Origin: Gnomoniopsis sp. IMI 355080
Lineage: Eukaryota; Ascomycota; Sordariomycetes; Diaporthales; Gnomoniaceae
Length of the DNA: 64,000 nucleotides
Assembly: GCA_027946555.1 (NCBI GenBank)
Contig: JAPEVC010000094.1
Coordinates: forward strand, 1 to 64,000
Direction of reading: 5' to 3'
Below, piece by piece: positions 45,312 to 55,592 of this stretch. The notes below the pieces were generated by a model. The model did no database searches. It was not told the DNA's origin and saw only the letters and a program-made list of their open reading frames with translations. Within the stretch, counting starts at the first letter, position 1, and each line of letters opens with the position of its first letter. The position numbers and the translations under genes are program-made.

Positions 45312-47585
45312 TTATACACCACCTCTTTCGAAGTCAAGCCATCCGAATTCAGAATCCCCGGCCAATAGCGTACTCATCTCGGCTTCAAAAAGCTCGTTGG
45401 ACAACACATCTGAGCTTGTCGTTGAAACCTGTACGTCCTCGTTATTTTTCCAAAATGTTTCAACCCCAGCTCCGCCGACAGGATCCTCAGGTGCGTCTAG
45501 GGAAGATCCTGTGAGTCTCGGATCAATGACCGACTCGTCCGATGTTGTCGGCGCATCAACAGCGTCCGTCATCCCCCGTATGTAGTCCCGATGTTTGCTG
45601 TTCCACTTCCCGGAATCGTCTGATCCTATCGAAGTATTGCAGGATGTGGGCGGTGACTCTCCTGAACTGCTCCCACTGCGGCTTCCAGCAAAAAATGGAC
45701 TTGCAATTTGCTGCAGTCCCTGGTTCCACCTCGTGCTTGTTGGCCACAACACGTGAAGATCCGCAAGCACGTGTACGCACCTCAATGACATCTCCTCGGC
45801 TCTGTCTGCAACCTGGGGGCACAGCTGCGGATACCGCCAGAGATACGAGGCCAGGGACCCGCAGATATAGACACAGAAGACAAGTATAGCGGGGAATCCC
45901 TCATCTTGTGATCTTGTGGCGAAAAAGGCATCAATCTGCTCAAACAGCTCATGTACATTTGTAAATAACTCGTTGGACATGGTCGTCCAAAACCCCTCGG
46001 GAGCGCCTTTTGTTCTCGGGGATACAGTGTCGTGAGGATTGTTGACACTGAAGAGTATCTCATCCAAGTAAATGCGGCGCTCGACAATGTTGCTAACTCT
46101 CAAGACCATGACAACAGCCAGGTAGGCAAGATGCATCTGCTGATCTCTCCAGCCACGCAAATTCCAGAGGGACCACTTATGGCGCTCAGGGATATCCTCT
46201 TCGAAGTTGCGCAGCTCTGTTGTAAGGATACGATACTCGCTTGTTTGCTCCCACGGTTGGGCTCCACCAGCCTTTAGATCTGAACGACAGGCACGTCTGG
46301 CGACACGTCCCCAGAGGTTATGCGACTGAATTAGTGTCGCAAAAAGACAACGGTGTTGGGACTTGGCTGCTTCAGGTTGCAGTTGGGAAGGCACAGTTCC
46401 TGGAAGAACAGATCTCGGAGCTGGATGGATGCCAAACGCAAAGTCGTGCTCGTCACACGGAAGCCGCGCAGTGATGTCCTCGGATGGGAAAGGAGCTGGC
46501 GAGCTGTAACCCGCCTGTAGATTTTCTTGACTGTGAATCATCCAAAATGTCCTTCTTGCTGATTCGGCACGCATGACCTGGTCTGCTGGGGCCCCAGGAG
46601 ATAAAGAGTACGTTTCCTCCCGGTGCAGCTTCAGAAGCGAGGCCATCCTGACAGCGACGCCCATGTCCATTGAGCTTCGGTCCTTGTCACCGTTCCCCCA
46701 CTCAGAGATGGCAAGCAGGAAGAAAGCTTGCGTCCGTTCCAGGGATGGTCTGTACATCTCGGCTGAGCTCATAGCCCTAGCGATCTGCAGGAAGTTCTCG
46801 GTTGCTCTTCCGGATCCACCGTACCGCCGGACTAAACATGGCGTAAACCTTGCTGAGATGCCGAGGATGGAAGCAAGGAGGAAAGGGCTGACTGAATTAA
46901 GACTGCGTGACACTGTTCGAAGAAATATTGCTTTCGGTAAGAAGCCCAGTTGGAAATAGGACGAGACGAACACTCGACATCCAGCCACTATCTCTTCATG
47001 CGGAGGAAAGAATACTCCAGAGTTCGGCATAGCCGATGGTGCAAAGTGCCGGTGGCTATGACTGAAGTGAGGCGGCATGTTCTGCGTATGCCCAAGTTTC
47101 AGAGATGACGAGTGGTGACTGGCCGACCGGGCTGCCAAAGCTGAGATGGGGGCGTCGACGGGAAGAGAGGTACCTGCCGGCAATGGCTGGACAGGCGGCG
47201 CCCCCGAAGTACTCAAGCCGGGTGTGCCTCGGGAGGAAGACGAGGATGACACACTCATCCTTTGGCTTGGTAGTCTCCTCCGAAAATCGCGGTCGGTGTC
47301 CTTTTCTCCTCTCCTTGGGAACGAGCAATCCGCAGCGGCTTGGGGGCCGGAAGCGCGACATGCATCACACGGAGCCTGGCAGTCCGGCCCGTGAACACAC
47401 TTTGTCCGTAACCTGCGGCAGCGCCGGCAGGCCACCGTTCCCCGCCGTCGAAGAGGAGTCTTACTCGGGTCAGATGATGCCGTGGGCGTGACAGGTGTCT
47501 GAAGGGGTGGGGATTCAAGAGAGCTCGCCACGAGGATGCTTCCGCCGGCCTCGGGAGATGAGTCTCTTTCTTGTTTTGTCTTCAT
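45312..47585 (-). CDS. Zn2Cys6 transcription factor with atypical cluster spacing
   Basis: Single-exon regulator of 757 residues from ATG 47585. The zinc cluster is at about residues 53-87: C-RR-C-x6-C, a 9-residue loop with an additional Cys (VHGPDCQAP), C-DA-C, then 10 residues to the last Cys. The following basic block FPRRGEKDTDRDFRRR is a known partner of this cluster type. A fungal-specific TF domain covers about residues 200-560 (FVSSYFQLGFLPKAIFLRTV, QAFFLLAISEWGNGDKDRSS, MGVAVRMASLLKLHREETY, ARRTFWMIHSQENLQAGY). The C-terminus is acidic, fit for activation. It lies between a Pth11-like receptor and a PhlG-like hydrolase on the same strand and could regulate either; no target sites were identified. 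Confidence 0.9.
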   Translation of the reverse strand: MKTKQERDSSPEAGGSILVASSLESPPLQTPVTPTASSDPSKTPLRRRGTVACRRCRRLRTKCVHGPDCQAPCDACRASGPQAAADCSFPRRGEKDTDRDFRRRLPSQRMSVSSSSSSRGTPGLSTSGAPPVQPLPAGTSLPVDAPISALAARSASHHSSSLKLGHTQNMPPHFSHSHRHFAPSAMPNSGVFFPPHEEIVAGCRVFVSSYFQLGFLPKAIFLRTVSRSLNSVSPFLLASILGISARFTPCLVRRYGGSGRATENFLQIARAMSSAEMYRPSLERTQAFFLLAISEWGNGDKDRSSMDMGVAVRMASLLKLHREETYSLSPGAPADQVMRAESARRTFWMIHSQENLQAGYSSPAPFPSEDITARLPCDEHDFAFGIHPAPRSVLPGTVPSQLQPEAAKSQHRCLFATLIQSHNLWGRVARRACRSDLKAGGAQPWEQTSEYRILTTELRNFEEDIPERHKWSLWNLRGWRDQQMHLAYLAVVMVLRVSNIVERRIYLDEILFSVNNPHDTVSPRTKGAPEGFWTTMSNELFTNVHELFEQIDAFFATRSQDEGFPAILVFCVYICGSLASYLWRYPQLCPQVADRAEEMSLRCVHVLADLHVLWPTSTRWNQGLQQIASPFFAGSRSGSSSGESPPTSCNTSIGSDDSGKWNSKHRDYIRGMTDAVDAPTTSDESVIDPRLTGSSLDAPEDPVGGAGVETFWKNNEDVQVSTTSSDVLSNELFEAEMSTLLAGDSEFGWLDFERGGV

Positions 47586-49054
47586 GACTAACTAGTTCGG
47601 ATACTTGATTTATATATAAGATACAAAAATGGGGGGCAGGTACAAAATGTTGAAGTTGGGGAGACTTTCGACACCACGGACCGTAAGAATTCGAACACAA
47701 AACCAAGCTACAAACAGACTTCCTAGAAAATAGATCCGTCTTCACTAATAAGAACGACTTCCCCCCAGCCATCTTGGAGAGCAGGGAGGCTGACTGATGG
47801 TTGATGTCGAACCGGACCGGGAGTGGGACCGTGGGATTGCGGAGTGATACGCGTGGAGACGGTCGCAGCGGAGCTTCTCCGGAAGGTTCATGCGGTTGCA
47901 ACGATGCAGTGGCTCAATGACCCCACCGAACGCCTTGATAAAAGAGATCGACAGCCGATAACTCGAGGGGAAGCTTATCTGATAGCCGAAGGGGCTGCTA
48001 ACGTAACCTTGAAATTGGCGTCTGTGATTCGCAGACCAAGTGATACGGGATTGTAGTGCGCAATATCGGAGGGCGCCGGAGATTGATACTGGAAATAATG
48101 ACAATGGTGATGACCATAAATTTGGGAGCCTGCCACTCAGAAGGACCGAGTTTATCGACGTAGACAGCATAGACCTGGGTACTAAGCTCGTCCTGATATA
48201 AAAGCCATCTGCTTGGTCATCCTCCCACCAGCCCTCCGTGATCGCAGACCACACTTTGCAGCCTCCGGCGCACATTTCCCACTCTACGACCTGGGCTCGC
48301 AACTCGGCAGTTTCCACTTCCCCATGGCAGCATTTGAACACGTCCTCAGTATGCAGGCTCGTGTGGTCGGAGTCTTGTGCAAGCAGTACGGACGTACCGT
48401 GCCTAGGTAGTCACGTATGCATTACTGCTGGAAATTATTTGGTAATAAAAAGGACAAATCCAACGTTACCAATTGCCCAAAAGAGGAAATCCGGTCTAGA
48501 CCAGTTGTCATTCGCGGGGTCAAACCTTACCGCAGTATTCAACCCCCACACCTGGTACTCTCAGACCAGCATTGACCAATGGACCATGGAAAAATATCCG
48601 CAATGAATCACTACCTAGGTATAGTACGCGCAAATGCGTAATAGTGATTTTTCTATTCCTCGGATGTCAGTATTGCTTGATAACATGCATGGACCTTGTG
48701 TCTAGCCCCATATTCTTCCGCCTCACATACAAGTACTACCTTATGTACTACGTAAAATAACTGCAGCTGCGTCCGAATTAGGCATGTATGATGTGCTGAA
48801 CTATTTGTGAACCTTGCTGCCAATGAGGTAGAATGGACTCTTTCCGCAAGACGCAGATTGATTCATTTCTTTCTACCTGCTATACTATTACATTTTAGCA
48901 TAGTGCAGTCTTAATTCGAGGTCTATCCAGCACGTTACTAAGACGGGTGCGGGCTACACAGCGAGGCATTAGTACTGGCATAAAAAGTCAACGCCATTCC
49001 ATGTAGGCATTCCTGTTAATCACCCATAGTGATACGACAAGATTATATACATCG
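47586..49054. other. Intergenic region, 1.47 kb
   Basis: Upstream of the regulator and downstream of the PhlG-like gene. A TATATAA box-like motif (minus orientation) lies just above the regulator ATG, near 47610. Two CCTAGGTA-type motifs near 48405 and 48612. No gene recognised. Confidence 0.5.
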
Positions 49055-50229
49055 TTAGACTGGCCGTCCTTGGCCATCTAGCTGTCCAAATTCTCTGTAA
49101 AGTCCTGGCAAGATGCTCGCCAAGTTTGTAAACTCTGTTTGATCATGTAAGAACTGCTCGTAGGCGACTTTATCACCTGCCGCCAAACGCTTAATACCAA
49201 GCAGCCCACCAATCCTGCAGGTATAACGGTCAGTAGCTGCTTGAAAGCCCAAGGTACAATATGTGCGAGTAGTAAAGTTGAGGCCTGTGAGCTGTGCGAT
49301 CCTCGGGGCTCTCATCACACAAGGGGCACTGCTCCCCATGGTACCTAGGCAACTTACTTATCCACTGATATCTTCAAGCCCAATAAATCAAAATAGACCT
49401 GGTGTCCAAGATAGTAACGGCTCTTAAGCTCCAGCCCATCTTCGGTCTTGCGCCACAAGTGAATCATGTCGCCCACCTTCATCGGCAGTATCTTATCCCA
49501 AAGAATACCGCAAACAGCGGTCTCGTAGCCGGCCTGCTTCAGATCATCCCACGTTCCGAGCCCGAAATAACTCGGTTCCTTGAATTCGATGCGCAACGAC
49601 ATACGCGTAGGTCCAATGAACTCAGTGACGGTGTGTACTGAGCCCAACCATCTCTGCCTATGAGGAAGATCGTCTCTCTCGAGAATGGGGATCGCCTTGC
49701 CATTGTTGGAGGTCTTCTTCACCTCTGTGGTGAACTTGCTTGTTGAGAGCTTCGCATACGTTGATTGTACATCGCAATGATTGTAAGGGTACCACAAGGC
49801 GTAACGTTCACCTTCCACGCTATGCCACCAAAACCACCACTCAATCATATCGGCCGAACAACCCGGGAATTGGGTTTTGGAAGTGACATAGCCAGTCCCG
49901 TCTGGATACACGTACCATCCATTCTCAACCGGCTGATCACCAGGTTCGAGAAGTTTTCCAATCTGCGACAAGGGCAAAACGTTCTCGTCAGGATTGCTGA
50001 TGGCATTGGGGACGGCGGGGAGTGCTTCGCGTCGTATATAGAGTGGAGAATCGTGGAAATAAAGAGCATAAGGTTTGCGGCCAATGCTTTGTCGCATTTT
50101 GGCGTGCTGACGCTGGGTATCGAGAGGATAGTATGTCACAGGTACGAGAGAGGCATCTTGTGCGCGAGCGTCCCCGTCGTGGGATTCCTGTGTCTTTGAA
50201 GGTTCGCTTGTGGACGCCATCGTGACCAT
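49055..50229 (-). CDS. 2,4-diacetylphloroglucinol hydrolase (PhlG)-like enzyme
   Basis: Resembles PhlG-type C-C bond hydrolases, which cut acetylated phloroglucinols in bacteria; fungal members are mostly uncharacterised. Exons 50229-49358 and 49214-49055 give 343 residues. The 143-base intron (49215-49357; GTAAGT, branch CTACTGAC, CTGCAG) joins as KISVDKIGGLLGIKR. Family features: GYVTSKTQFPGCSADMIEWW, FWWHSVEGERYALWYPYNH (the His is a likely metal ligand), then RMSLRIEFKEP and the C-terminal HDQTEFTNLASILPGLYREF, whose H-x3-E is like the Zn-ligand pair of PhlG. An alternative ATG is at 50220. No signal peptide. Divergent from a D-2-hydroxyacid dehydrogenase 960 bases away. Confidence 0.82.
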
Positions 50230-51189
50230 AGTACAGTTTGCTTAATGGTTGCTATGTCGTTCTAGACAGGATTGATATATCATCCAACACATGTGGCATT
50301 CCGCAAATTGCATGCACTAGCATTGGACTCAATAATCGGCAGCAGGCTCGAGGTTTGTATGACCGAGTGAAGGCCATGGTGCAATTTAGCAAATAAATAT
50401 ATAGCAAGGGGCACCAGACCGCGGCTCGGCCAATTCGGGTGCACATGTGAGCCAAGATTAGAGTTTCAGGGACCAATCCGTGCGTTAGTAGCTTGTCTGC
50501 CTTGTTTCCCAAGCTGTCGGGACGATCTTCATAGGAGGCAAGGCCCATGGATTCTGCGTTACCAATTTGGTGGAAACTAGAGACTCATCAAACAGGCTTC
50601 TGCAATCAGATGCCACTTGATATACTATCTAAGTAAATTGAGCATGTTCAGTCCCCACAGAGAGCCATAGACAGACCATCTCGAGATCAGTGCCCTTAAG
50701 GCGCTTCACCAAGTGTGTGATATGTAAAATCCAGCCTTCAATTTTGAATAATAGCTACGTAGGTGTATATAGATGCCTAACACGAATGTCTCATCGCTTA
50801 CATTGACGATGCTTTGGAACACTATATGCAGAACTGCTAACACAATCGTGACGGCGAATGTCAAATACACGTTGCTTTGACTTTTCAATGTACGATTTAT
50901 TAATTTATTGGGGGGGGGGGGGTTGCAGGCCCTTGGCGGCCGTAATCCGAACACTAGATTCCCTGATGTAACGCCGACCACGGAGGGCGGCCTGGCGGCT
51001 TTTGATGCTGGTCGCGCCATGGGTCGCTAGAGTTGCGTTAGATGCGTGCCGGCTAAAACCTATCCTTTGCACTTGAAACATTATAACAGGTGCTGACAAA
51101 CTCAAACATCATCACTCTAGCCAAGAACACCTTTTGCGTCAATCGTATATCGTCTTCATCACCTCCCGTTTACTCAATTTCTTTCGACA
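50230..51189. promoter_or_regulatory. Divergent intergenic region, PhlG-like hydrolase / D-2-hydroxyacid dehydrogenase
   Basis: 960 bases between two ATGs facing apart. Contains a 13-base G run at 50910-50922. No gene recognised. Possible shared control is inference. Confidence 0.5.
50910..50922 (+). repeat. Poly-G homopolymer, 13 bases
   Basis: G run about 270 bases upstream of the dehydrogenase ATG. Confidence 0.9.
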
Positions 51190-52448
51190 ATGGTGCTCGT
51201 ACGGTACGATAAAATGCCGCCGAACAAGACGCTGCAGGGCCACAAGCTACTCATTTTACTTGGGACCGCTTGGAAACCATCAAGTGGGGAGCTGCAGGCG
51301 TTGAAGCAGAAGTATCCAGACTTGAAGGTTCAGACTGGAAGCAAGAAGGACATCACCAAGGATGATTGGAAAGATGTGACCCTTCTCGTGACAGGTTACA
51401 ATCGCGAGGGCCTCCCGGAACTGGAGGATGTGCCGAACCTGCAGTATATCCAGCTTTCGAGCGCAGGTGCGAATGCAGTCGTGGACGATCCATTATACAA
51501 AGACACGGACGTGGCTTTCTGCACAGCGAATGGAGTTCATGGGTAAGTCTGTGTTCCGAGCTTCCGCTCCGGAAGCCGACTCTTGCTGACGGATGTGATC
51601 GTCCAGACCCCAGATATCAGAATGGATCATTGCAACTTTCTTGTCTTTTCAGCACCATAGTAAGTCTTGCAACCTTCAGAACGTCCAGATTGAACCACTA
51701 ATCATGGCCCAGTCCCTTCGTATCTGCATAAGCAGAAAGAAGGTAGATGGATTAAAGGAACCGCGCCAGTAGTAGACGCTGTGAAGCAGCGGGTGTAAGT
51801 CCGAATTATAACATCGAAATCAGTAAGCTGCGCTGACATTGACATAGAGGAATTCTGGGCTACGGCAGCATTGGTCGACAAACCGCTCGGGTCGCTGTAG
51901 CGCTGGGCATGGACGTCCATGCATACACCCTTCACGAGAAGAAAACGCCGGAGTCCAAGAAGGACGACGGTTACAGTCCGCCAGGTCTCGGTGATCCGGA
52001 TGGAATTTACCCTTCGAAATGGTTTCACGGCGGAAGCAAAGCAGAACTGCACAGCTTTCTCGGCTCCGATCTCGATTTGCTGGTGGTGGCTCTGCCACTT
52101 ACCCCGGCGACGAAAGGTCTTATTTCCACGCCTGAATTCGAGGTTCTTTCGAAGAAGAAGACCTTTCTTTCCAACATTGCACGTGGCGCGATTGTCTCAA
52201 CAGATGATCTAATCGAGGCGTTGGATAAAGAGCTCATCCGCGGTGCCGCCCTGGACGTTACTGATCCAGAGCCTCTTCCGGATGGACATCCTTTATGGAG
52301 TGCAAAGAATGCCATTGTGACACCTCATATTAGTGGTGCTTCAACCAGCTATTTTGACAGAGTGTGGGATATCGTGAAGCTAAATCTGCAGAGACTTAGC
52401 GAGGGCAATGAGCTGTTGAACAAGGTGAACCGGAAAGAAGGATACTAG
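51190..52448 (+). CDS. D-isomer-specific 2-hydroxyacid dehydrogenase
   Basis: NAD(P)-dependent reduction of 2-oxoacids to D-2-hydroxyacids, or the reverse; exact substrate unknown. Four exons, 51190-51542, 51607-51659, 51713-51794 and 51848-52448, give 362 residues. All three introns begin GTAAGT. Joins read TANGVHGPQISEWI, FQHHIPSYLHKQ and DAVKQRVGILGYGSIG. The Rossmann loop GILGYGSIGRQTARV is at about 163-177. Catalytic residues are visible: Arg in SNIARGAIV, Glu in VTDPEPLP and His in TPHISGAS. The insertion KKTPESKKDDGYSPPGLGD after the first Rossmann strand is common in fungal members. The second exon is only 53 bases. Confidence 0.93.
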
Positions 52449-52779
52449 ATACAGCATTATGAATAACAAAGGAAGAAGCAAGATATAGATAGATATGACC
52501 AAATGGATATTTCCTAATTGTAGTACAGGGCTCTTACGGAGGCATCTAGCCGTGAACGAGCCCTTGGGCGTCAAAGGGCTAGACGTTGTACTGTACAGGG
52601 AAAACTATAGTGACCAATATTTACTACGATCGAAATTTTCAGTATGATCAAGAACACTCACCTATCTAGTAGTTGATTACCCGGGCACCCAATATTGCGG
52701 GCGATGGACGAACGCCGCGGTATGTCAAAATCTGGGAACAGGTCTTCATGTGCCAAACATTTGGCGGCTACGTCCATCA

Positions 52780-52853
52780 GGTTTCATGGTCTAGTTGGTT
52801 ATGACATGAGCTTAACACGCTCAGGGTCTCCGGTTCGAGCCCGGATGAAATCA
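52780..52853 (+). tRNA. tRNA-Val (AAC), no intron
   Basis: A 74-base cloverleaf. Acceptor GGTTTCA pairs with TGAAATC (one G-T), discriminator A. D arm GTC/GAC closes TAGTTGGTTAT. Anticodon stem TGAGC/GCTCA closes loop TTAACAC with anticodon AAC. Variable loop GGGTC. T stem TCCGG/CCGGA closes TTCGAGC. CCA is not encoded, as expected in eukaryotes. A T5 stretch follows at 52863. Confidence 0.95.
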
Positions 52854-52862
52854 TGGTATCAA

Positions 52863-52867
52863 TTTTT
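52863..52867 (+). terminator. RNA polymerase III terminator of tRNA-Val
   Basis: TTTTT ten bases after the mature tRNA end, the usual pol III stop. Confidence 0.7.
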
Positions 52868-52944
52868 GCTGTTGTTTCTTCCATTGTTCTCTTTTACATG
52901 TACGTTTTGTTGATTGAAAATAGACTTACACCACTACTATTTTT

Positions 52945-53036
52945 TGCAGCAAGTGGCTAGTGGTTAGGGAAAGCGCTCCGGTACCTACTTTACCTTAGGT
53001 AGGCTAGCTCCCGCTTGCATTCGAGTCTGGGTGCCG
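52945..53036 (+). other. tRNA-like fragment with a palindromic insertion
   Basis: GTGGCTAGTGGTTAGGGAAA resembles a D arm and CTTGCATTCGAGTCTGGGTG a T-arm region, but stems do not pair into a full cloverleaf. Between them lies an imperfect palindrome TACCTACTTTACCTTAGGTA flanked by GCTCC on both sides. It may be a decayed tRNA or part of a tRNA-derived element; low confidence. Confidence 0.25.
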
Positions 53037-54136
53037 AGGATTCGCATGTCGGAACCAAAATCGAATTTATATACCTATGTATCTATGTATCTATCTGGGT
53101 ACCTGATCTAGAAAATTTGATTACTTTCAAGTTTCATACCATGGGTCGCTGATCACCGTCAGGCCTCCAATGTATTGTGTGACGATTTCGCTATCATATT
53201 ACCTGGGTACCTAGGTACTGATGTGCTTTGGAGCCGTTCACTTCGAGGTGACACGGAGCCAGAGTCTCCTCCACCTTTTCGTCTTTCGACCGTCATGGCT
53301 CCGACTCTCCGCTCAACCGCACTAGAATACTAACTGATGAAAGAAGGCTGAATATCCGCTTGCCTCCTAGAGTATGTACACCGTGCTGCAATACTACCCC
53401 TCTAATCAGAATGCCGCCACAGTCCACGAGTACCTGCAGACCGATGCCGCCGCCCGCGATCCCTTCCTAACCCCGATAGACCCCCCAGAGCTTCTCTGGG
53501 TATGGCTATCGGGCCCCGATGCATACCATGTCTCACACAAGTAGTTGTGGCGCAGAGTTCTATGAATTTGGTGTCGTGGAAGGCTAGGTGCTTAGGTATT
53601 TGAACAAGTAATCTGCTTGGGCAGAGAGACTTTCTTCTCAGCCCACCACCTGGGCAAGTACATCCGGTCGCCACAGCAAATCCCGAAACATGGAAGGTTG
53701 ATATCGTTGAGGTCAAATTTGCAATTTACGAATCAAGCCGCTCCTGAGGGCTAAACATGAGCTCAAATTTGACATCTGCAGGGTGTAATCGCGGGGAAAA
53801 GCATCTTTAGGCTCACTTGATCTTTCGCACCTTTGTTGTCTGGGCTATTGAATACTTCTCACTGCCCTTCTATCCGTAAGGGTTTTGCTACACAAATCCG
53901 TGACAAAATTGCAGAATAGGAATCGTAACACTGAATGTGATCCAAATGTCTACTGAGCTGCTTGATGATTGTGTTCACCGCAAAGACCGTCACTCCCAAA
54001 TGCAAAGATAGGTTTTGAGAATGATTAACGAGTCGCTTTATTGTACGTGAAAGGGGTATCAATATTTATCAAAAAAACGACAATAGCCACCAATGTACCT
54101 ATATAGATCTTTCCATACGCCAAGCAAGTCAATTCA

Positions 54137-55592
54137 TTAAACCTCTTGCTTCACTTGGTTTGAGACGCTCCACTCCTGCTTGACCATGATGTTTGACACG
54201 GGCGAAATTTCCAGGTCGTCAGACTTCGCCCTCGAACTCCCATCCGATTCGTGTCCCGTTGAGACTTCCGCCTGGTAATGATATTCGTGCGTCGTTGGCA
54301 TAAGCTCTTGAATATCTACGGGCACCCCCTCCTTGGATAATCCCATCTCGTATTGGTACTGCAACATCTCGGCCGGCACTGATGGGCAAGATGATCTTCC
54401 CCGCGTCATCCTCGAAGCTCGCTGGCTATTACTCTTATTTTCGCTGTCGCGCGTATTGAGGCCACGGAAGGACATGCTGGCGCCGTAGTTCCTCGTTCCT
54501 GTGGCGGAGTAACTGGAGTCTCCTTTGCCCAAGATGGGTCGTAGGAGGGGCACGCAAGCGAGCGTCACTGCCAGCGATGGCTCGACGACCGACATGAGTA
54601 TGAATGGAATGCCACTGTAGGTGATGTCAAGGTAGTCCATGCTGGTAAGGAAGACCAGCCTGATAACTGACGCGATGCAAGTCCTGTAAAACACATATTC
54701 AGCTACTTGACAATCAGCAACAAGACCTAAATGTCCACTCACACAAAGCCAATGGCAAAAGTAGCGACCAGTCCAAGTTTCCTCAGTGTCGGTAACTTTA
54801 GACCAACCAGACTGGGTATAGGCAAACCGAGGACCATCAAATCCGTGAAAAGATTGAGAACCCCATATATCCCAAAGAGGCTCTTAAGGCTGCCACAGTG
54901 TCCTCCCGGAAGAGTCAAGTCCCAGTTGTATTGTATCGGTTGGCAGATCAGGAGTGTGCATAGCGTTCCAGAGACGGCTAGTAGAGCGACGCCAACCCAT
55001 GTAATTTTCGACACAGTGGTCAATCGTGAGAGAGGGAAGACCTTGATATAGAGGGTGAGCAGAGACAGTTTTGAGAAGCTAATGCTCAGCGTCCACAAGA
55101 TTTCGAGCGGTAAAGTAATCTATTGAGTATTCCAAGTCAGCCTCCAGTCGTACGAAGGCGGAGTTCATGAACTGACAATGTGGTAATTTGTAATGACCTG
55201 CTGGCCGTACTCGGCGACAATGTCTACTCTGTGCCATCCAAATCCGCCATAAAGGGTTTCTGTAAGTTGGCTATTAGCGTTGATGCTCTTGACGTCCAGA
55301 AATGAACCTCTTGTCGATGTTCGAGCACTTACCGAGAACACAGCAGATGGCCAGTCCAATAGTCAAAATCTGACAAGAATTGTAAGTTACCAAGTCTCCA
55401 TGTGATTTTGCAAGAGAGCCGATGACATACCCAGGCACAGAAGATCAGGTAATCTGCCGCATCCAGACGCCGGTTTGCTATCCTTCGAGCTATTATTCGC
55501 AATATCACGGCCACTGTTGGTATGATGGCGAATATAATCGAGCAGGTAAACAAGGCAATTTGCCCAGTCTTGACCAAAGGCAGTCGCAACAT
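54137..55592 (-). CDS. Rhodopsin-domain (Pth11-like) seven-helix membrane protein, copy 2
   Basis: Second putative Pth11-related receptor. Five exons: 55592-55431, 55369-55333, 55259-55177, 55119-54743 and 54683-54137, giving 401 residues. Introns are 57-73 bases with GTATGT, GTAAGT, GTCAGT and GTGAGT donors; the joined frame is open throughout. Exon 2 is only 37 bases (ILTIGLAICCVLE). Membrane segments: ALFTCSIIFAIIPTVAVILR, YLIFCAWILTIGLAICCVL, ILWTLSISFSKLSLLTLYI, WVGVALLAVSGTLCTLLIC, LFTDLMVLGLPIPSLVGL, LGLVATFAIGFVTCIASVIR, SVVEPSLAVTLACVPLLRPI. Family loop features are ANRRLDAADYL, QQVITNYHI, the Cys in ICQPIQYNWD with GGHC, and SGIPFILMSVVEPSLAV. The Ser-rich cytosolic tail ends VKQEWSVSNQVKQEV, containing two VKQE copies. 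GTCAGT at intron 3 is the weakest splice. Confidence 0.85.

Larger units (their letters stand above)
52449..54136. other. Intergenic region, 1.69 kb, with a tRNA gene
   Basis: Holds tRNA-Val (52780-52853), a tRNA-like fragment at 52945-53036 and several ACCTAGGTA-type motifs (for example 53200-53215). No protein gene seen. Confidence 0.6.

Noticed and set aside
47745..48341. Minus-strand 198-codon frame upstream of the second Zn2Cys6 regulator
   Set aside because: No domain and weak codon regularity; considered leader sequence.
49340..49357. A 26- or 29-base intron in the PhlG-like gene
   Set aside because: Both are in phase but too short for fungal splicing; the 143-base intron with a perfect branch site gives the conserved C-terminus.
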